NCBI GenBank assembly: GCA_025210295.1
Contig: JAOASC010000016.1
Location: 124,001 to 188,000 of the forward strand
DNA: 64,000 bases
Source of the DNA: Flavobacteriales bacterium
GTDB taxonomy: Bacteria; Bacteroidota; Bacteroidia; Flavobacteriales_D; Parvicellaceae
Direction of reading: 5' to 3'
Below the pieces are notes generated by a model. The model searched no databases and was not told the origin of the DNA. It saw only the letters and a program-made list of their open reading frames with translations. The translations under genes and the position numbers were made by a program. Positions 15,327-24,735 of this stretch are shown here, one piece after another (the stretch's first letter is position 1; each line of letters opens with the position of its first letter).

Positions 15327-15525
15327 GGATATTTATTTTATAGCATCTCCATACATTTACGTCATGTATAAAAAAAAGTTATATAAAAAAACTGTATCCT
15401 AATCTGATTTATTTTTGCCTGAATAATTTCAACAACGTTAATCTTAAATAAGTGAGTAAATCAAAAATTAATTTATTTCATAAAAACACCTAAAAATCAA
15501 ATGACATATTAAACCGCATTCATAT

Positions 15526-16191
15526 CTACCCTAAAACCTTTCCAAAAAAATCTGTTACTGGTTTAGCTTTTAAATAATAATCCATAATAATATCAGGAAG
15601 ATTTTCATCTAAAACAGTTTCTGGTGGTAATTCAGCAAAATAGTACCAATTTTTATTGAACACTAACTCTTGATTTTCTGCAGCTACTTTTAACTCTTTA
15701 GGTAAGCGTTTAGCTTTTTGCCCTTGAATTTCCCCATAAGTTTCTTTAAAATCTTTGGCTTGAATTAGTTGTTCAAAGTTTTTTAAATCGTTTACAATTG
15801 CCGTTCTAACCGCAGCTACTTGTGGGGTACTCAATTGATAAACACCTCCATAAACTCGAACATATTCTGGCGTAAATTCAAAATATAAGCCTGGTGTTGT
15901 TTTATCCTTTTTTCCATTGGGTGAAATAATTGCCGAACGGTTTATTTTATATGGGGATTTATCTTTAGAGAAACGAATGTCTCTATTAATTCTAAATATG
16001 GCATCTTTAGGTTGTATTGCTATACTTTGATCGATTTCGTTCATTCTAGAGATCATTTCCTGAACAAATAACTTAAAAGGATCTTTGATTGTAGTCTCAT
16101 ACCTTTTACGATTTTCATCAAACCAATCTTTATGATTATTGGATGCTAGCTCTTTAAAAAACTCAATAAAATCGGGAGTAAACCAGGCCAT
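15526..16191 (-). CDS. DUF2461 domain protein
   Basis: A 221-residue soluble protein with the DUF2461 blocks FTPDFIEFFKELASNNHKDWF, ENRKRYE, FRINRDIRFSKDKSPYK (the most conserved stretch), GLYFEFTPEYVRVYGGVY and ELKVAAENQELVFNKNW. The family is widespread and its function unknown. Four bases separate it from the upstream 95-codon ORF, suggesting co-transcription. Confidence 0.92.
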   Translation of the reverse strand: MAWFTPDFIEFFKELASNNHKDWFDENRKRYETTIKDPFKLFVQEMISRMNEIDQSIAIQPKDAIFRINRDIRFSKDKSPYKINRSAIISPNGKKDKTTPGLYFEFTPEYVRVYGGVYQLSTPQVAAVRTAIVNDLKNFEQLIQAKDFKETYGEIQGQKAKRLPKELKVAAENQELVFNKNWYYFAELPPETVLDENLPDIIMDYYLKAKPVTDFFGKVLG

Positions 16192-16195
16192 ATTT

Positions 16196-16483
16196 TTAAT
16201 TGTTTTCTTGTAAATCTACAATGTTAAACTCTACATTTGCTTCTACCATTTCTTGTTGTAATCCTTTTGGAAACTCTTCCTTTAACATTCTCACAACTTC
16301 TTCACAAACAGCTTGTTCTACTTTCTTTTTCTTTTTGACTTTAGAAAGCATCACATCTGCAATTAAACCTACCAATTCTCCTTTATGTGCTTTAACCACC
16401 TCCTCGGGATTGGTAACATCTATATCTATTGTAATTCGCATCATATTAAATACCAATTTGTTTTGCAATAATACTGTTTTCAT
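16196..16483 (-). CDS. Hypothetical protein, up to 95 aa
   Basis: I do not recognise this family. Three in-frame ATGs exist (16483, 16444, 16441); the reading MRITIDIDVTNPEEV from 16441 looks like a natural beta-strand start and would give 81 residues, so the longer start is uncertain. The middle is Lys-rich (SKVKKKKKVEQ) and helical, and the C-terminus is acidic. No signal peptide or metal motif. It precedes the DUF2461 gene by four bases and follows the atpC terminator. Confidence 0.6.
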   Translation of the reverse strand: MKTVLLQNKLVFNMMRITIDIDVTNPEEVVKAHKGELVGLIADVMLSKVKKKKKVEQAVCEEVVRMLKEEFPKGLQQEMVEANVEFNIVDLQENN

Positions 16484-16551
16484 CTAAAAATCCGTGCTTT
16501 AAAACGTTTAGAGTTATTAACGAAAAGGAAAAACAATTGTATTTTAAACAA

Positions 16552-16585
16552 AAAAAGTCCCGTTACAACTGCAACGGGACTTTTT
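16552..16585 (-). terminator. Rho-independent terminator of atpD-atpC
   Basis: Thirteen-base perfect arms (16552-16564 and 16573-16585) around an 8-base loop, with core GTCCCGTT and A/T ends. It lies 23 bases after the atpC stop. Confidence 0.92.
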
Positions 16586-16607
16586 ATCTAATTCAAATAA
16601 TGAAGTT

Positions 16608-16841
16608 TTATTCAGCTAAAACAATCACATTATTATTTAATACTTCTACTACTCCACCTTTGACATCAAAAGTTTCTTCACCTTTTGCAGTAGTAATAAC
16701 GACACTACCTTTTTGCAAAGTTGTAATAAAAGGAGCGTGATCATTTAATATACCAATTAAACCTGTAGTTCCTGGAACGATGATACTATCAGCAGCTCCT
16801 TTAAACAAGTTTTCATCTGGTGTTATTATTTCAACATTCAT
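16608..16841 (-). CDS. atpC: ATP synthase F1 epsilon subunit, short form
   Basis: A 77-residue protein containing only the N-terminal beta-sandwich of epsilon: VEIITPDENLFKGAADSIIVPG, GLIGILNDHAPFI, and GGVVEVLNNNVIVLAE. It stops where other bacteria continue with two C-terminal helices that can insert into the F1 core and block ATP hydrolysis. The short form is known in Bacteroidota, so this is family behaviour and not a truncation. It lies 17 bases after atpD in a two-gene unit separate from the rest of the ATP synthase genes. Confidence 0.93.
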   Translation of the reverse strand: MNVEIITPDENLFKGAADSIIVPGTTGLIGILNDHAPFITTLQKGSVVITTAKGEETFDVKGGVVEVLNNNVIVLAE

Positions 16842-16858
16842 TTTAATTCGCTTTTAAA

Positions 16859-18367
<1,509 letters not shown>

Positions 18368-18406
18368 TTAATTATTTTTTAATAGCTATTGTTATAAAAT
18401 TTTGTG

Positions 18407-18414
18407 CAAAAGTA
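18407..18414 (-). promoter_or_regulatory. -7 promoter box of atpD
   Basis: TACTTTTG followed by CAC on the minus strand, an exact TANNTTTG match. A good -33 TTTG is not present at the expected place. Confidence 0.6.
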
Positions 18415-18596
18415 ACACATTTTATTAGTTCTGCACATTTTAATCTGACTATTTCTATTTATTTATAAACTTTCTATCGTTAATTTGTTTAAAACCTCCT
18501 CCTTGTTTACCTTCTATTTATAGGTTAACAGATCAGTTAATCTTGATTAAGAAATCTTTAATTTTTGACGAGATTTGCAACTTCTTAAAAAAAAAG

Positions 18597-18626
18597 TTGT
18601 TTTTTTCTGTAAAAAAATTACTTTTG
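18597..18626 (+). promoter_or_regulatory. Promoter of the DUF2795 gene
   Basis: TTG at 18597-18599 and TACTTTTG at 18619-18626 with a 19-base spacer. This is a near-ideal Bacteroidota promoter, about 57 bases before the ATG. Confidence 0.75.
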
Positions 18627-18683
18627 CGCTTTGTAAACGTACAAACAAATAACAAAAGTATTACAACATAAAAACAACTTATT

Positions 18684-18905
18684 ATGTATTGGACATTAGA
18701 ATTAGCATCTTATTTAGAAGATGCACCTTGGCCAGCAGTTAAAGAAGAATTAATTGACTACGCGATGAGAACTGGAGCTCCTTTGGAAGTTGTAGAGAAC
18801 CTTTCTGCGCTGGAAGACGAGGGAGAAACTTATGAGACTATCGAAGATATTTGGCCTGATTATCCAACTAAAGATGATTTTTTCTTTAATGAGGATGAGT
18901 ATTAA
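18684..18905 (+). CDS. DUF2795 domain protein
   Basis: A 73-residue acidic protein beginning MYWTLELASYLEDAPWPA, then DYAMRTGAPLEVVENL and a strongly acidic tail (EDIWPDYPTKDDFFFNEDEY). This compact sequence is among the most conserved small proteins of Bacteroidota and is annotated DUF2795. Function is unknown; the very high conservation and strong promoter suggest abundant expression. Single-gene unit with its own terminator. Confidence 0.93.
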   Translation: MYWTLELASYLEDAPWPAVKEELIDYAMRTGAPLEVVENLSALEDEGETYETIEDIWPDYPTKDDFFFNEDEY

Positions 18906-18920
18906 TTCAACAAAAAACTA

Positions 18921-18949
18921 AAAAAGCAGTGGTTAAATCACTGCTTTTT
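18921..18949 (+). terminator. Terminator after DUF2795 (possibly bidirectional)
   Basis: Eleven-base perfect arms (18921-18931 and 18939-18949) with a 7-base loop, followed by a T run. It lies between convergent genes and is flanked by A on one side and T on the other, so it may serve both. Confidence 0.9.
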
Positions 18950-18957
18950 TTTTGCTT

Positions 18958-19410
18958 TTAATTGGAATACATCATTAGGAAAACCTTATCCTCTTCTATA
19001 ATAAAATTCCCATGCAGTAGAGCTCCTTTAGTAAACACGCTACTTGTGTAATTCGTACAAACTTGATGATGAGTAAGTTCTTGATGCTTTAACCATTTAA
19101 AATCAACCGAGCAATCTGTACTACTTCCTCCATCATTCGCAACTGCTGTCTTCAATTTTTCAATTGTTTCTTTCTCAAAATATAAAACAGCTTCTAATTG
19201 ATAATCTGTTGGTCCAGGAATACTCGAATTTTCTATTCCTAACGGATAATACACCCATTGGGCACTAACAGGTTTATACTTTTCTAAATTGATTATTTTA
19301 GACAAAGTATCCAAATCATTACTTATACTTGGTACTTTCTGTTGTTTATTACTAGAATCGCAACTAAATAAAAAAAATAAAGAAAGAATTGCTATCAACC
19401 TAAAAATCAT
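18958..19410 (-). CDS. Hypothetical lipoprotein
   Basis: A 150-residue protein with signal MIFRLIAILSLFFLF and lipobox LFSC-DS. The body is soluble with two cysteines in the DCSVDF and HQVCTNY segments that might pair. No known domain recognised. The start ATG overlaps the stop of the upstream 62-codon gene by four bases, so the two are translationally linked. Confidence 0.75.
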   Translation of the reverse strand: MIFRLIAILSLFFLFSCDSSNKQQKVPSISNDLDTLSKIINLEKYKPVSAQWVYYPLGIENSSIPGPTDYQLEAVLYFEKETIEKLKTAVANDGGSSTDCSVDFKWLKHQELTHHQVCTNYTSSVFTKGALLHGNFIIEEDKVFLMMYSN

Positions 19411-19595
19411 CTCAACTTATTTTTTAACTGCTTAACCCTAATTAAAGCATTTTTCTTTGAGGTATATGTTTCTTTTTGAATCAGGTTCCAAGCCTTATCT
19501 TGTTGTTGAAGTTGCTTTAACAGCGTCTTCAAATCATCTGTAAAGCCAACTTTGGTCTTTCTAGTTTTCTTATTTGCGACTACATAGACTACCAT
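19407..19595 (-). CDS. Degenerate GIY-YIG-like small protein
   Basis: A 62-residue protein. The order VYVVA, KVGFTDDLKTLLKQL, then SKKNALIRVKQLKNKL follows the GIY-YIG fold (normally a tyrosine strand, YIG-x-T-x-D-L-x-x-R-L, and a C-terminal helix ending R-E/V-K-Q-x-K). Here YIG is replaced by KVG and the catalytic Arg position reads Leu (LKTLLKQL), so nuclease activity is unlikely. This is a fold assignment by pattern alone. Its last four bases are the start of the lipoprotein gene. Confidence 0.6.
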   Translation of the reverse strand: MVVYVVANKKTRKTKVGFTDDLKTLLKQLQQQDKAWNLIQKETYTSKKNALIRVKQLKNKLR

Positions 19596-19604
19596 CTATT
19601 ACAA

Positions 19605-20564
19605 CTAAAGTATAGCATTAATAATTTTCTCAATGGTATATCCCTCTGCTTCAGCCATATAATTACGCACCAAACGGTGTCTTAAAATTGGAATTGCCAC
19701 AGCTTTAACATCTTCAATATCAGGAGAATATTTTCCGTTAATTGCAGCATGACATTTAGCAGCTAGAATCAAATTTTGTGATGCTCTAGGTCCTGCTCCC
19801 CATGATACAAATTTTTTAATCACTTCTGGTGAAGTAGAATCAGTTGCCCGTGTTTTAACGCTTAATTTCACAGCGTATTCCAACACATTTTGTGGTACTG
19901 GAATTCTACGAATAAGATCTTGAAAATAAATAATTTCTTCAGCATTTAATATAGATGTTAACGCAACTTTTTTATTAGATGTGGTAGCATCAACAATGGC
20001 TAATTCTTCTTCATAACTTGGATAGTCTACCCAAACATTAAACATAAAACGGTCTAATTGCGCCTCTGGTAAAGGATAAGTTCCCTCCTGCTCTATTGGG
20101 TTTTGAGTTGCCAACACAAAAAACGGTTTGGATAACTCAAATTTTTGTCCAGCTGTAGTAACAGACTTTTCCTGCATAGCCTCTAATAAGGCAGCTTGAG
20201 TTTTTGGAGGTGTTCTATTAATTTCATCAGCTAAGATAATATTTGCAAATAACGGTCCTTTGATAAACTTAAATTGTTTGGTCTCATCTAAAATTTCAGA
20301 ACCAATAATATCTGATGGCATTAGATCTGGCGTGAATTGAATTCTATTGAAATCAAGTCCTAAAACATCAGCAATAGTATTCACCAACAACGTTTTAGCT
20401 AATCCTGGTACACCTACTAATAGGCAGTGTCCCTTACTAAAAATAGAGATTAAAACTTGTTTAATCACCTCTTCTTGCCCAACTATTACTTTACCTATTT
20501 CAGTGTTTAGCTCTTTGTATTTAGCTACAAAAGCATCTAACCCTTCTACGTCTGATTTATACAT
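19605..20564 (-). CDS. MoxR family AAA+ ATPase
   Basis: A 319-residue AAA+ protein. Walker A is GVPGLAKT (residues 51-58), Walker B is [16 protein letters not shown], sensor 1 is VLATQNP, and the conserved [16 protein letters not shown] and [16 protein letters not shown] segments follow. MoxR proteins act as chaperones that load metals or mature complexes, usually beside DUF58 and von Willebrand A genes. Those partners are absent here: downstream is a degenerate GIY-YIG protein and lipoprotein, upstream an envelope protein. The partner is therefore unclear. Confidence 0.92.
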   Translation of the reverse strand: MYKSDVEGLDAFVAKYKELNTEIGKVIVGQEEVIKQVLISIFSKGHCLLVGVPGLAKTLLVNTIADVLGLDFNRIQFTPDLMPSDIIGSEILDETKQFKFIKGPLFANIILADEINRTPPKTQAALLEAMQEKSVTTAGQKFELSKPFFVLATQNPIEQEGTYPLPEAQLDRFMFNVWVDYPSYEEELAIVDATTSNKKVALTSILNAEEIIYFQDLIRRIPVPQNVLEYAVKLSVKTRATDSTSPEVIKKFVSWGAGPRASQNLILAAKCHAAINGKYSPDIEDVKAVAIPILRHRLVRNYMAEAEGYTIEKIINAIL

Positions 20565-20588
20565 ATTTGTTCTTAATTCTTTTATTTG

Positions 20589-21302
20589 TTAATGCTCTTT
20601 TGAAGCTGCGATATCATCTTTATTAGGTAGGAATGTATAAAAGCCAAATCCAATTGAAAAATATTGGGACGTATCGCCTCCAGTACCAGCTGCAAAACCT
20701 GGCAACTTGGCTACTCCTAAATTTTTCTCTGAAAAACCAGCTGTCATGTAATTATAGTTTACCGTCAAACCGATTGATAACAAATCACTTTGAGTTTGTA
20801 AATACACTCCAACTTTAGGTTCAAAATTGACCCCAGTTGTTTTGTAAGTATACCCTACACCATTATATTCACTCGTGGTGTTAAAATTATTATACCCTAC
20901 TTTAACTTCAGCTTCAATGAATAATTGGCGATTTTGCTGAAATACTCTACTTACACTTACAAATGGATTAATGATTTTATGTGAGCCATTTACTTTATCT
21001 GACGGAAAAGAATTTACATCAATGTCCCAAAAACCATATTTCATTCCTGCTCCAAAAGCAAAATCATTTAACAAACGATAATTATAGGAAAAATCAAGAT
21101 CAATCATACCATCTAAAATGCCTCTAAACATTTTATCTCCAGTAGGAGTTGGCAACTTAAAATCTGCTTTAATAACGGAATGATGTGCGCTTTTTCCTCC
21201 ATGTGTTTTTTTCTTCTTCTTAGAACCAGATGTGTATTGCCCATAAACAACTGGACCTACCAAAAAAGTAAGTATAAAAAAAGTAAGTGTTTTAAATTTC
21301 AT
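20589..21302 (-). CDS. Probable outer-membrane beta-barrel protein
   Basis: A 237-residue exported protein: signal MKFKTLTFFILTFLVGPVVYGQ, a Lys/His-rich linker (SKKKKKTHGG), then alternating hydrophobic/polar strands ending in aromatics, as in small outer-membrane barrels (IDLDFSYNYRLL, FAFGAGMKYGFWD, IGLTVNYNY, FSIGFGFYTF). The family is not identified. It lies 24 bases upstream of the MoxR start and five bases after the next gene, so it is in the same run. Confidence 0.75.
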   Translation of the reverse strand: MKFKTLTFFILTFLVGPVVYGQYTSGSKKKKKTHGGKSAHHSVIKADFKLPTPTGDKMFRGILDGMIDLDFSYNYRLLNDFAFGAGMKYGFWDIDVNSFPSDKVNGSHKIINPFVSVSRVFQQNRQLFIEAEVKVGYNNFNTTSEYNGVGYTYKTTGVNFEPKVGVYLQTQSDLLSIGLTVNYNYMTAGFSEKNLGVAKLPGFAAGTGGDTSQYFSIGFGFYTFLPNKDDIAASKEH

Positions 21303-21306
21303 GGGG

Positions 21307-21726
21307 CTAATTTACAATAAAAAACTTTTTAGTAAGCTTTTGATAAGGAGTAATTAATTGATAAAAATATTCTCCATTTGCAATTGTATTCGTATTAAAG
21401 TATACTGGATGAATTCCTTCTTGAAAAGTCTCCTCTTTTAACACGGTAACAATTTGATCATTTTTATCGATAATCTGTAATAAAATTTTAGTTTCTTCTT
21501 TTAACTCAAATCCTAGTTGTATATCTCCTTTTGCATAAGGACTTTTTAAATCGTAAAGCACTGCATAATTGACTGTCGTTTTACGAATTTTACCTAATCC
21601 AATATAGGTTACAAATTTTCGATAAGCTATGAATAATAGATATGCAGAAACCATTATTGACAAAGCCATAAGTATATCTGCCACAACATGACCAATTGGT
21701 CCACTCCTCCATAACTCTTTAAACAT
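21307..21726 (-). CDS. Membrane-anchored protein with C-terminal beta-sandwich
   Basis: A 139-residue protein with one or two N-terminal hydrophobic helices (VVADILMALSIMVSAYLLFIAY), a short basic loop, then a soluble part. The soluble part ends with GEYFYQLITPYQKLTKKFFIVN, which resembles the last strands of T9SS or FlgD-type immunoglobulin-like domains (G-x-Y-x-x-x-L...K-K-x-x-V). Here it is fused to a membrane anchor, so it is not a secretion signal in the usual sense. Function unknown. Confidence 0.65.
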   Translation of the reverse strand: MFKELWRSGPIGHVVADILMALSIMVSAYLLFIAYRKFVTYIGLGKIRKTTVNYAVLYDLKSPYAKGDIQLGFELKEETKILLQIIDKNDQIVTVLKEETFQEGIHPVYFNTNTIANGEYFYQLITPYQKLTKKFFIVN

Positions 21727-21732
21727 AGTTTT

Positions 21733-22320
21733 CTATTTATTTGATTTTAATGTTCTCTCTAAATCTTTTTTAAAATTTGGCAACAAATGTAAATCTTTTT
21801 TTAATAGTGCTTCTTGATCCAATTGATTTAATTCTGAGATAATAACCCCTGTGTTTACAGCATCTGTCATTTTAACTGTAATCGATGTTAAAGGTGTAAC
21901 TATCCAACGAGCAGCAATAGGTAAAATTGTTTTTTGACGCTCTAGCTCTAGTTGCGCAATTTCATTTAGTTTTTCTGCAATTTCTTTGGCTTTAAATGCC
22001 TGACTTAATTCTAATTGTAATGTAGTATATCGCGTTTCAAAAGTTCGATATAATTGGAGCAAAGCTTCGCTGGTTAGTTGCGCTTCATTGAGGGGTTCAA
22101 AAGTAAAAGTTGAATTTTCAATTTCTTTTGGGTGCTCCCCTAATAAAATACATTCAGCTTCATACCATAGCGCTACTTTCTCCGCTCTTTTGGCATAGAT
22201 TTTAGGAATAACAATCCTTTGAAAAAGTTCTTTTTTTAATTCAAACAATTTTAACGCTAAGACTTCTTGCCAATTGTCTTCCTCTGCTTCCAGATATAAT
22301 AAAGCCTCACTCTTGTTCAT
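21733..22320 (-). CDS. Hypothetical helical protein
   Basis: A 195-residue soluble, Glu/Leu-rich protein, mostly helical. No family recognised. The centre (FKAKEIAEKLNEIAQLELERQ) has coiled-coil heptad character. It starts two bases after the stop of the acyl-CoA reductase gene, and a gap of six bases leads to the next gene, so all are probably in one transcript. Confidence 0.7.
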   Translation of the reverse strand: MNKSEALLYLEAEEDNWQEVLALKLFELKKELFQRIVIPKIYAKRAEKVALWYEAECILLGEHPKEIENSTFTFEPLNEAQLTSEALLQLYRTFETRYTTLQLELSQAFKAKEIAEKLNEIAQLELERQKTILPIAARWIVTPLTSITVKMTDAVNTGVIISELNQLDQEALLKKDLHLLPNFKKDLERTLKSNK

Positions 22321-22322
22321 TT

Positions 22323-23369
22323 TTACAATTGAGTTAAGAAATCAATGACATCTATATTATCAGCATAATCCCACAATTGTGGTGTTTGAGCTTTTCCAAA
22401 AGGAATATTATTTTGGCCAACAACGCATTGAATTTCAGATTTATTTTCGGTTAAAAATTTCTGAACTTCTTCAATTTTTTCGTATTCCTCATAAAAAAGC
22501 ATCCCAATAGGAGAATGTAAACTTGAATCTTCTTTCATTAATAAAAATCCATTTTCGACCATGTCATGCTGTTCCATCAAATAAACCGCTTTATGATAAT
22601 CATAATTATTTGCATATTTATTATTTTCTGAAACATAGTCATGTTTGAAAAATGCTCCAAATATTGCATCTAAATCATACCCTTTTGGAACATACAACTT
22701 GGTTACATTTCTGCATCCAAGTCCATAGTATAAAAACACATCATCTGCCAAACTCGACAACTCTTCTTTGGTCTCTTCTCCAGTTAATACAGCTACTGAA
22801 GTTCTATTCTTACGAATAATGTTGGGATACTTCCCAAAATATGTATCGAAATACCTTGCTGTATTGTTACTTCCAGTTGCTATTACAGCATCAAAACCTT
22901 CTAGTTTAAACGGAATAAATTCAATGGACTTTTCCACATTAATATCAAAGAAATTCAACACTTTAACTACAGCAGGAATTAACACATTATCATCAGATGA
23001 CAATTTAGCCTTAACCTTTCCTCCAAGAAGATATACACACAACAAATCGTGAAACCCAACCATTGGAATATTTCCAGCCATAATAATCGCGACTGTTTTA
23101 TCAAGGTCTTTAGTTATTGTATATTTAGAAACCCATAATTCAAGATTTTCTTTTGTTAACGCCTTTCCCCAAGACTCAAAAGCAAATAACACTTCTTTTT
23201 CAGTAAACCATCCATTGTGGTGTTTAACCGTTTTTGTTTTTTCTACTAAATTATGGTATTCCTCTTCAGTAATTCCAAGTTCAAAATCTGTCCAAGTTTC
23301 TTGATTACCAACAGCTGAAAGTACCTTTCCTAATTGTACTAAACTATTAATTCTTTGAGACCAACTCAT
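22323..23369 (-). CDS. LuxC-like acyl-CoA reductase
   Basis: A 348-residue protein from the ATG at 23369 (MSWSQRINSLVQLGK); a TTG at 23405 is less likely. It matches the Bacteroidota acyl-CoA reductase family related to LuxC: WGKALTKENLELWVSKY, TVAIIMAGNIPMVGFHD, AKLSSDDNVLIP and YYGLGCRNVTKLYVP, in which C219 is the likely catalytic cysteine that carries the acyl thioester. The family reduces acyl-CoA to aldehyde with NADPH. Unlike many relatives it does not adjoin a ferredoxin or serC gene here. Confidence 0.9.
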   Translation of the reverse strand: MSWSQRINSLVQLGKVLSAVGNQETWTDFELGITEEEYHNLVEKTKTVKHHNGWFTEKEVLFAFESWGKALTKENLELWVSKYTITKDLDKTVAIIMAGNIPMVGFHDLLCVYLLGGKVKAKLSSDDNVLIPAVVKVLNFFDINVEKSIEFIPFKLEGFDAVIATGSNNTARYFDTYFGKYPNIIRKNRTSVAVLTGEETKEELSSLADDVFLYYGLGCRNVTKLYVPKGYDLDAIFGAFFKHDYVSENNKYANNYDYHKAVYLMEQHDMVENGFLLMKEDSSLHSPIGMLFYEEYEKIEEVQKFLTENKSEIQCVVGQNNIPFGKAQTPQLWDYADNIDVIDFLTQL

Positions 23370-23439
23370 TTTTTTATTTCTGTTCTTATTAGTTTCAGCT
23401 AGCAAAGATACAAATTAACATGATTGTATCAGCAGTATT

Positions 23440-24702
23440 TTAAACATCAAACTCATCGTCTGGATCAGGCAACTCCAAAGCTTTTACAGATTGAATAGCA
23501 TTTCCTGCAATACCTTTAATTGAATTATACATAAAATTGGTATTTAACACCACTTTTTCAATTTGTTTTTCTCTTCTTTTCCAATGTCCTTGCATTGAAC
23601 GTTTCTCTTTTTCAAGGTCTGCTTTCATTTGCGAAAAACCTTCTACAATGGCTTCAATTTGCAATCTAAATTCATTCCCTGTTAAAAAGTCGTATAACAT
23701 TGACATCTTATCTCCTTTATTTTCTTGAGTAGATACTGCCATTGACAGTTGAACAATTGACTCTCTCAACACTGCACAAAGCCCTTTAAACTCTTCGTAA
23801 GAACAGATCCAAATTCCGTCTTTCATCCCAAAACGAGGCATATCACTTGGCATTGTATTCGTTACCAAAACACCAATATTTGCTCCTTTATCTCTAATGT
23901 CATTTTTAAACTTTTCAATCCATGTTGGTTGAAAATCTTTTGTCCTTTTACTTTCGTAATAGATTGAACCACAGTTTTGTCGTGAACGTGTATTAACGAT
24001 TTGCAAACAATCCCCTCCTCTAGCACCTTTCTTTACTTCAGTAATTGAATCTAAAGGAAAATTGGTTGCTAAGAATTCCTCAATTGCTAACTCTTGAACT
24101 TCTCCCTGCATTTGCATTGAACCTTGTTCTTGCTTACGCTTCATTTCTTCTGTTAGCTTCTTTTGGTCTTCTAACTGTTTTTGAAGCTCTTTATATTTGA
24201 GTTCATTTTTTTCAGCTTCTAATTTTCGAATTTTTTCTTTTTCAAGGAGTAAAGTTTCATTGAGCTTTTTTTGAGCTTCAGCTTCAGCTGCTTCTTTTAA
24301 CTCAGATTTTTCTCTTTTTAATTTTTCAATTTCAGCTTTTGTCCGATTCAATTCTTTAATCTGCTCCGACTTATCATTCAACTCCTTTTGTAAAGCTTTA
24401 AATTGTTCAGAATTTTCTTCAGAAAGCTTCGCTTTTAATTTATCTTCAATTGCTTTACGGTCCTCTTTCAACTGTTTCTCTAGACGCTCTCTAAAAAGTT
24501 CATTTTCCTTTTTCTTTTGAGATTCAAATTTTTCTCGTTCTTTTTCAAGTTTTTCTTGACTGCTTTCAAACTTCTTTTTTTCATCCGCCAACTGTGCGTG
24601 ATATTTCTGTTTAATTTCTTCTTCTAATTGATGTGCTAGAATATCTTGAACATCTATTGCTGTTCTACAGTTTGGGCAATTGATTTGATTTTGATTACTC
24701 AT
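23440..24702 (-). CDS. DUF2130 domain protein with coiled coil
   Basis: A 420-residue protein. An N-terminal CPNCRTAID element (one C-x2-C pair) begins the chain, then a long charged Glu/Lys coiled coil (about residues 30-200), then the conserved DUF2130 region: EVQELAIEEFLATNFP, KGARGGDCLQIV, IYYESKRTKDFQPTWIEKFK, GVLVTNTMPSDMPRFG. The E-x-K (YESKRTK) centre resembles nuclease-like folds of the PD-(D/E)xK group, but no activity has been shown that I know of. Confidence 0.9.
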   Translation of the reverse strand: MSNQNQINCPNCRTAIDVQDILAHQLEEEIKQKYHAQLADEKKKFESSQEKLEKEREKFESQKKKENELFRERLEKQLKEDRKAIEDKLKAKLSEENSEQFKALQKELNDKSEQIKELNRTKAEIEKLKREKSELKEAAEAEAQKKLNETLLLEKEKIRKLEAEKNELKYKELQKQLEDQKKLTEEMKRKQEQGSMQMQGEVQELAIEEFLATNFPLDSITEVKKGARGGDCLQIVNTRSRQNCGSIYYESKRTKDFQPTWIEKFKNDIRDKGANIGVLVTNTMPSDMPRFGMKDGIWICSYEEFKGLCAVLRESIVQLSMAVSTQENKGDKMSMLYDFLTGNEFRLQIEAIVEGFSQMKADLEKEKRSMQGHWKRREKQIEKVVLNTNFMYNSIKGIAGNAIQSVKALELPDPDDEFDV

Positions 24703-24735
24703 TTATATTTTTGGTCAATGTTTAAGCGATAGGAA

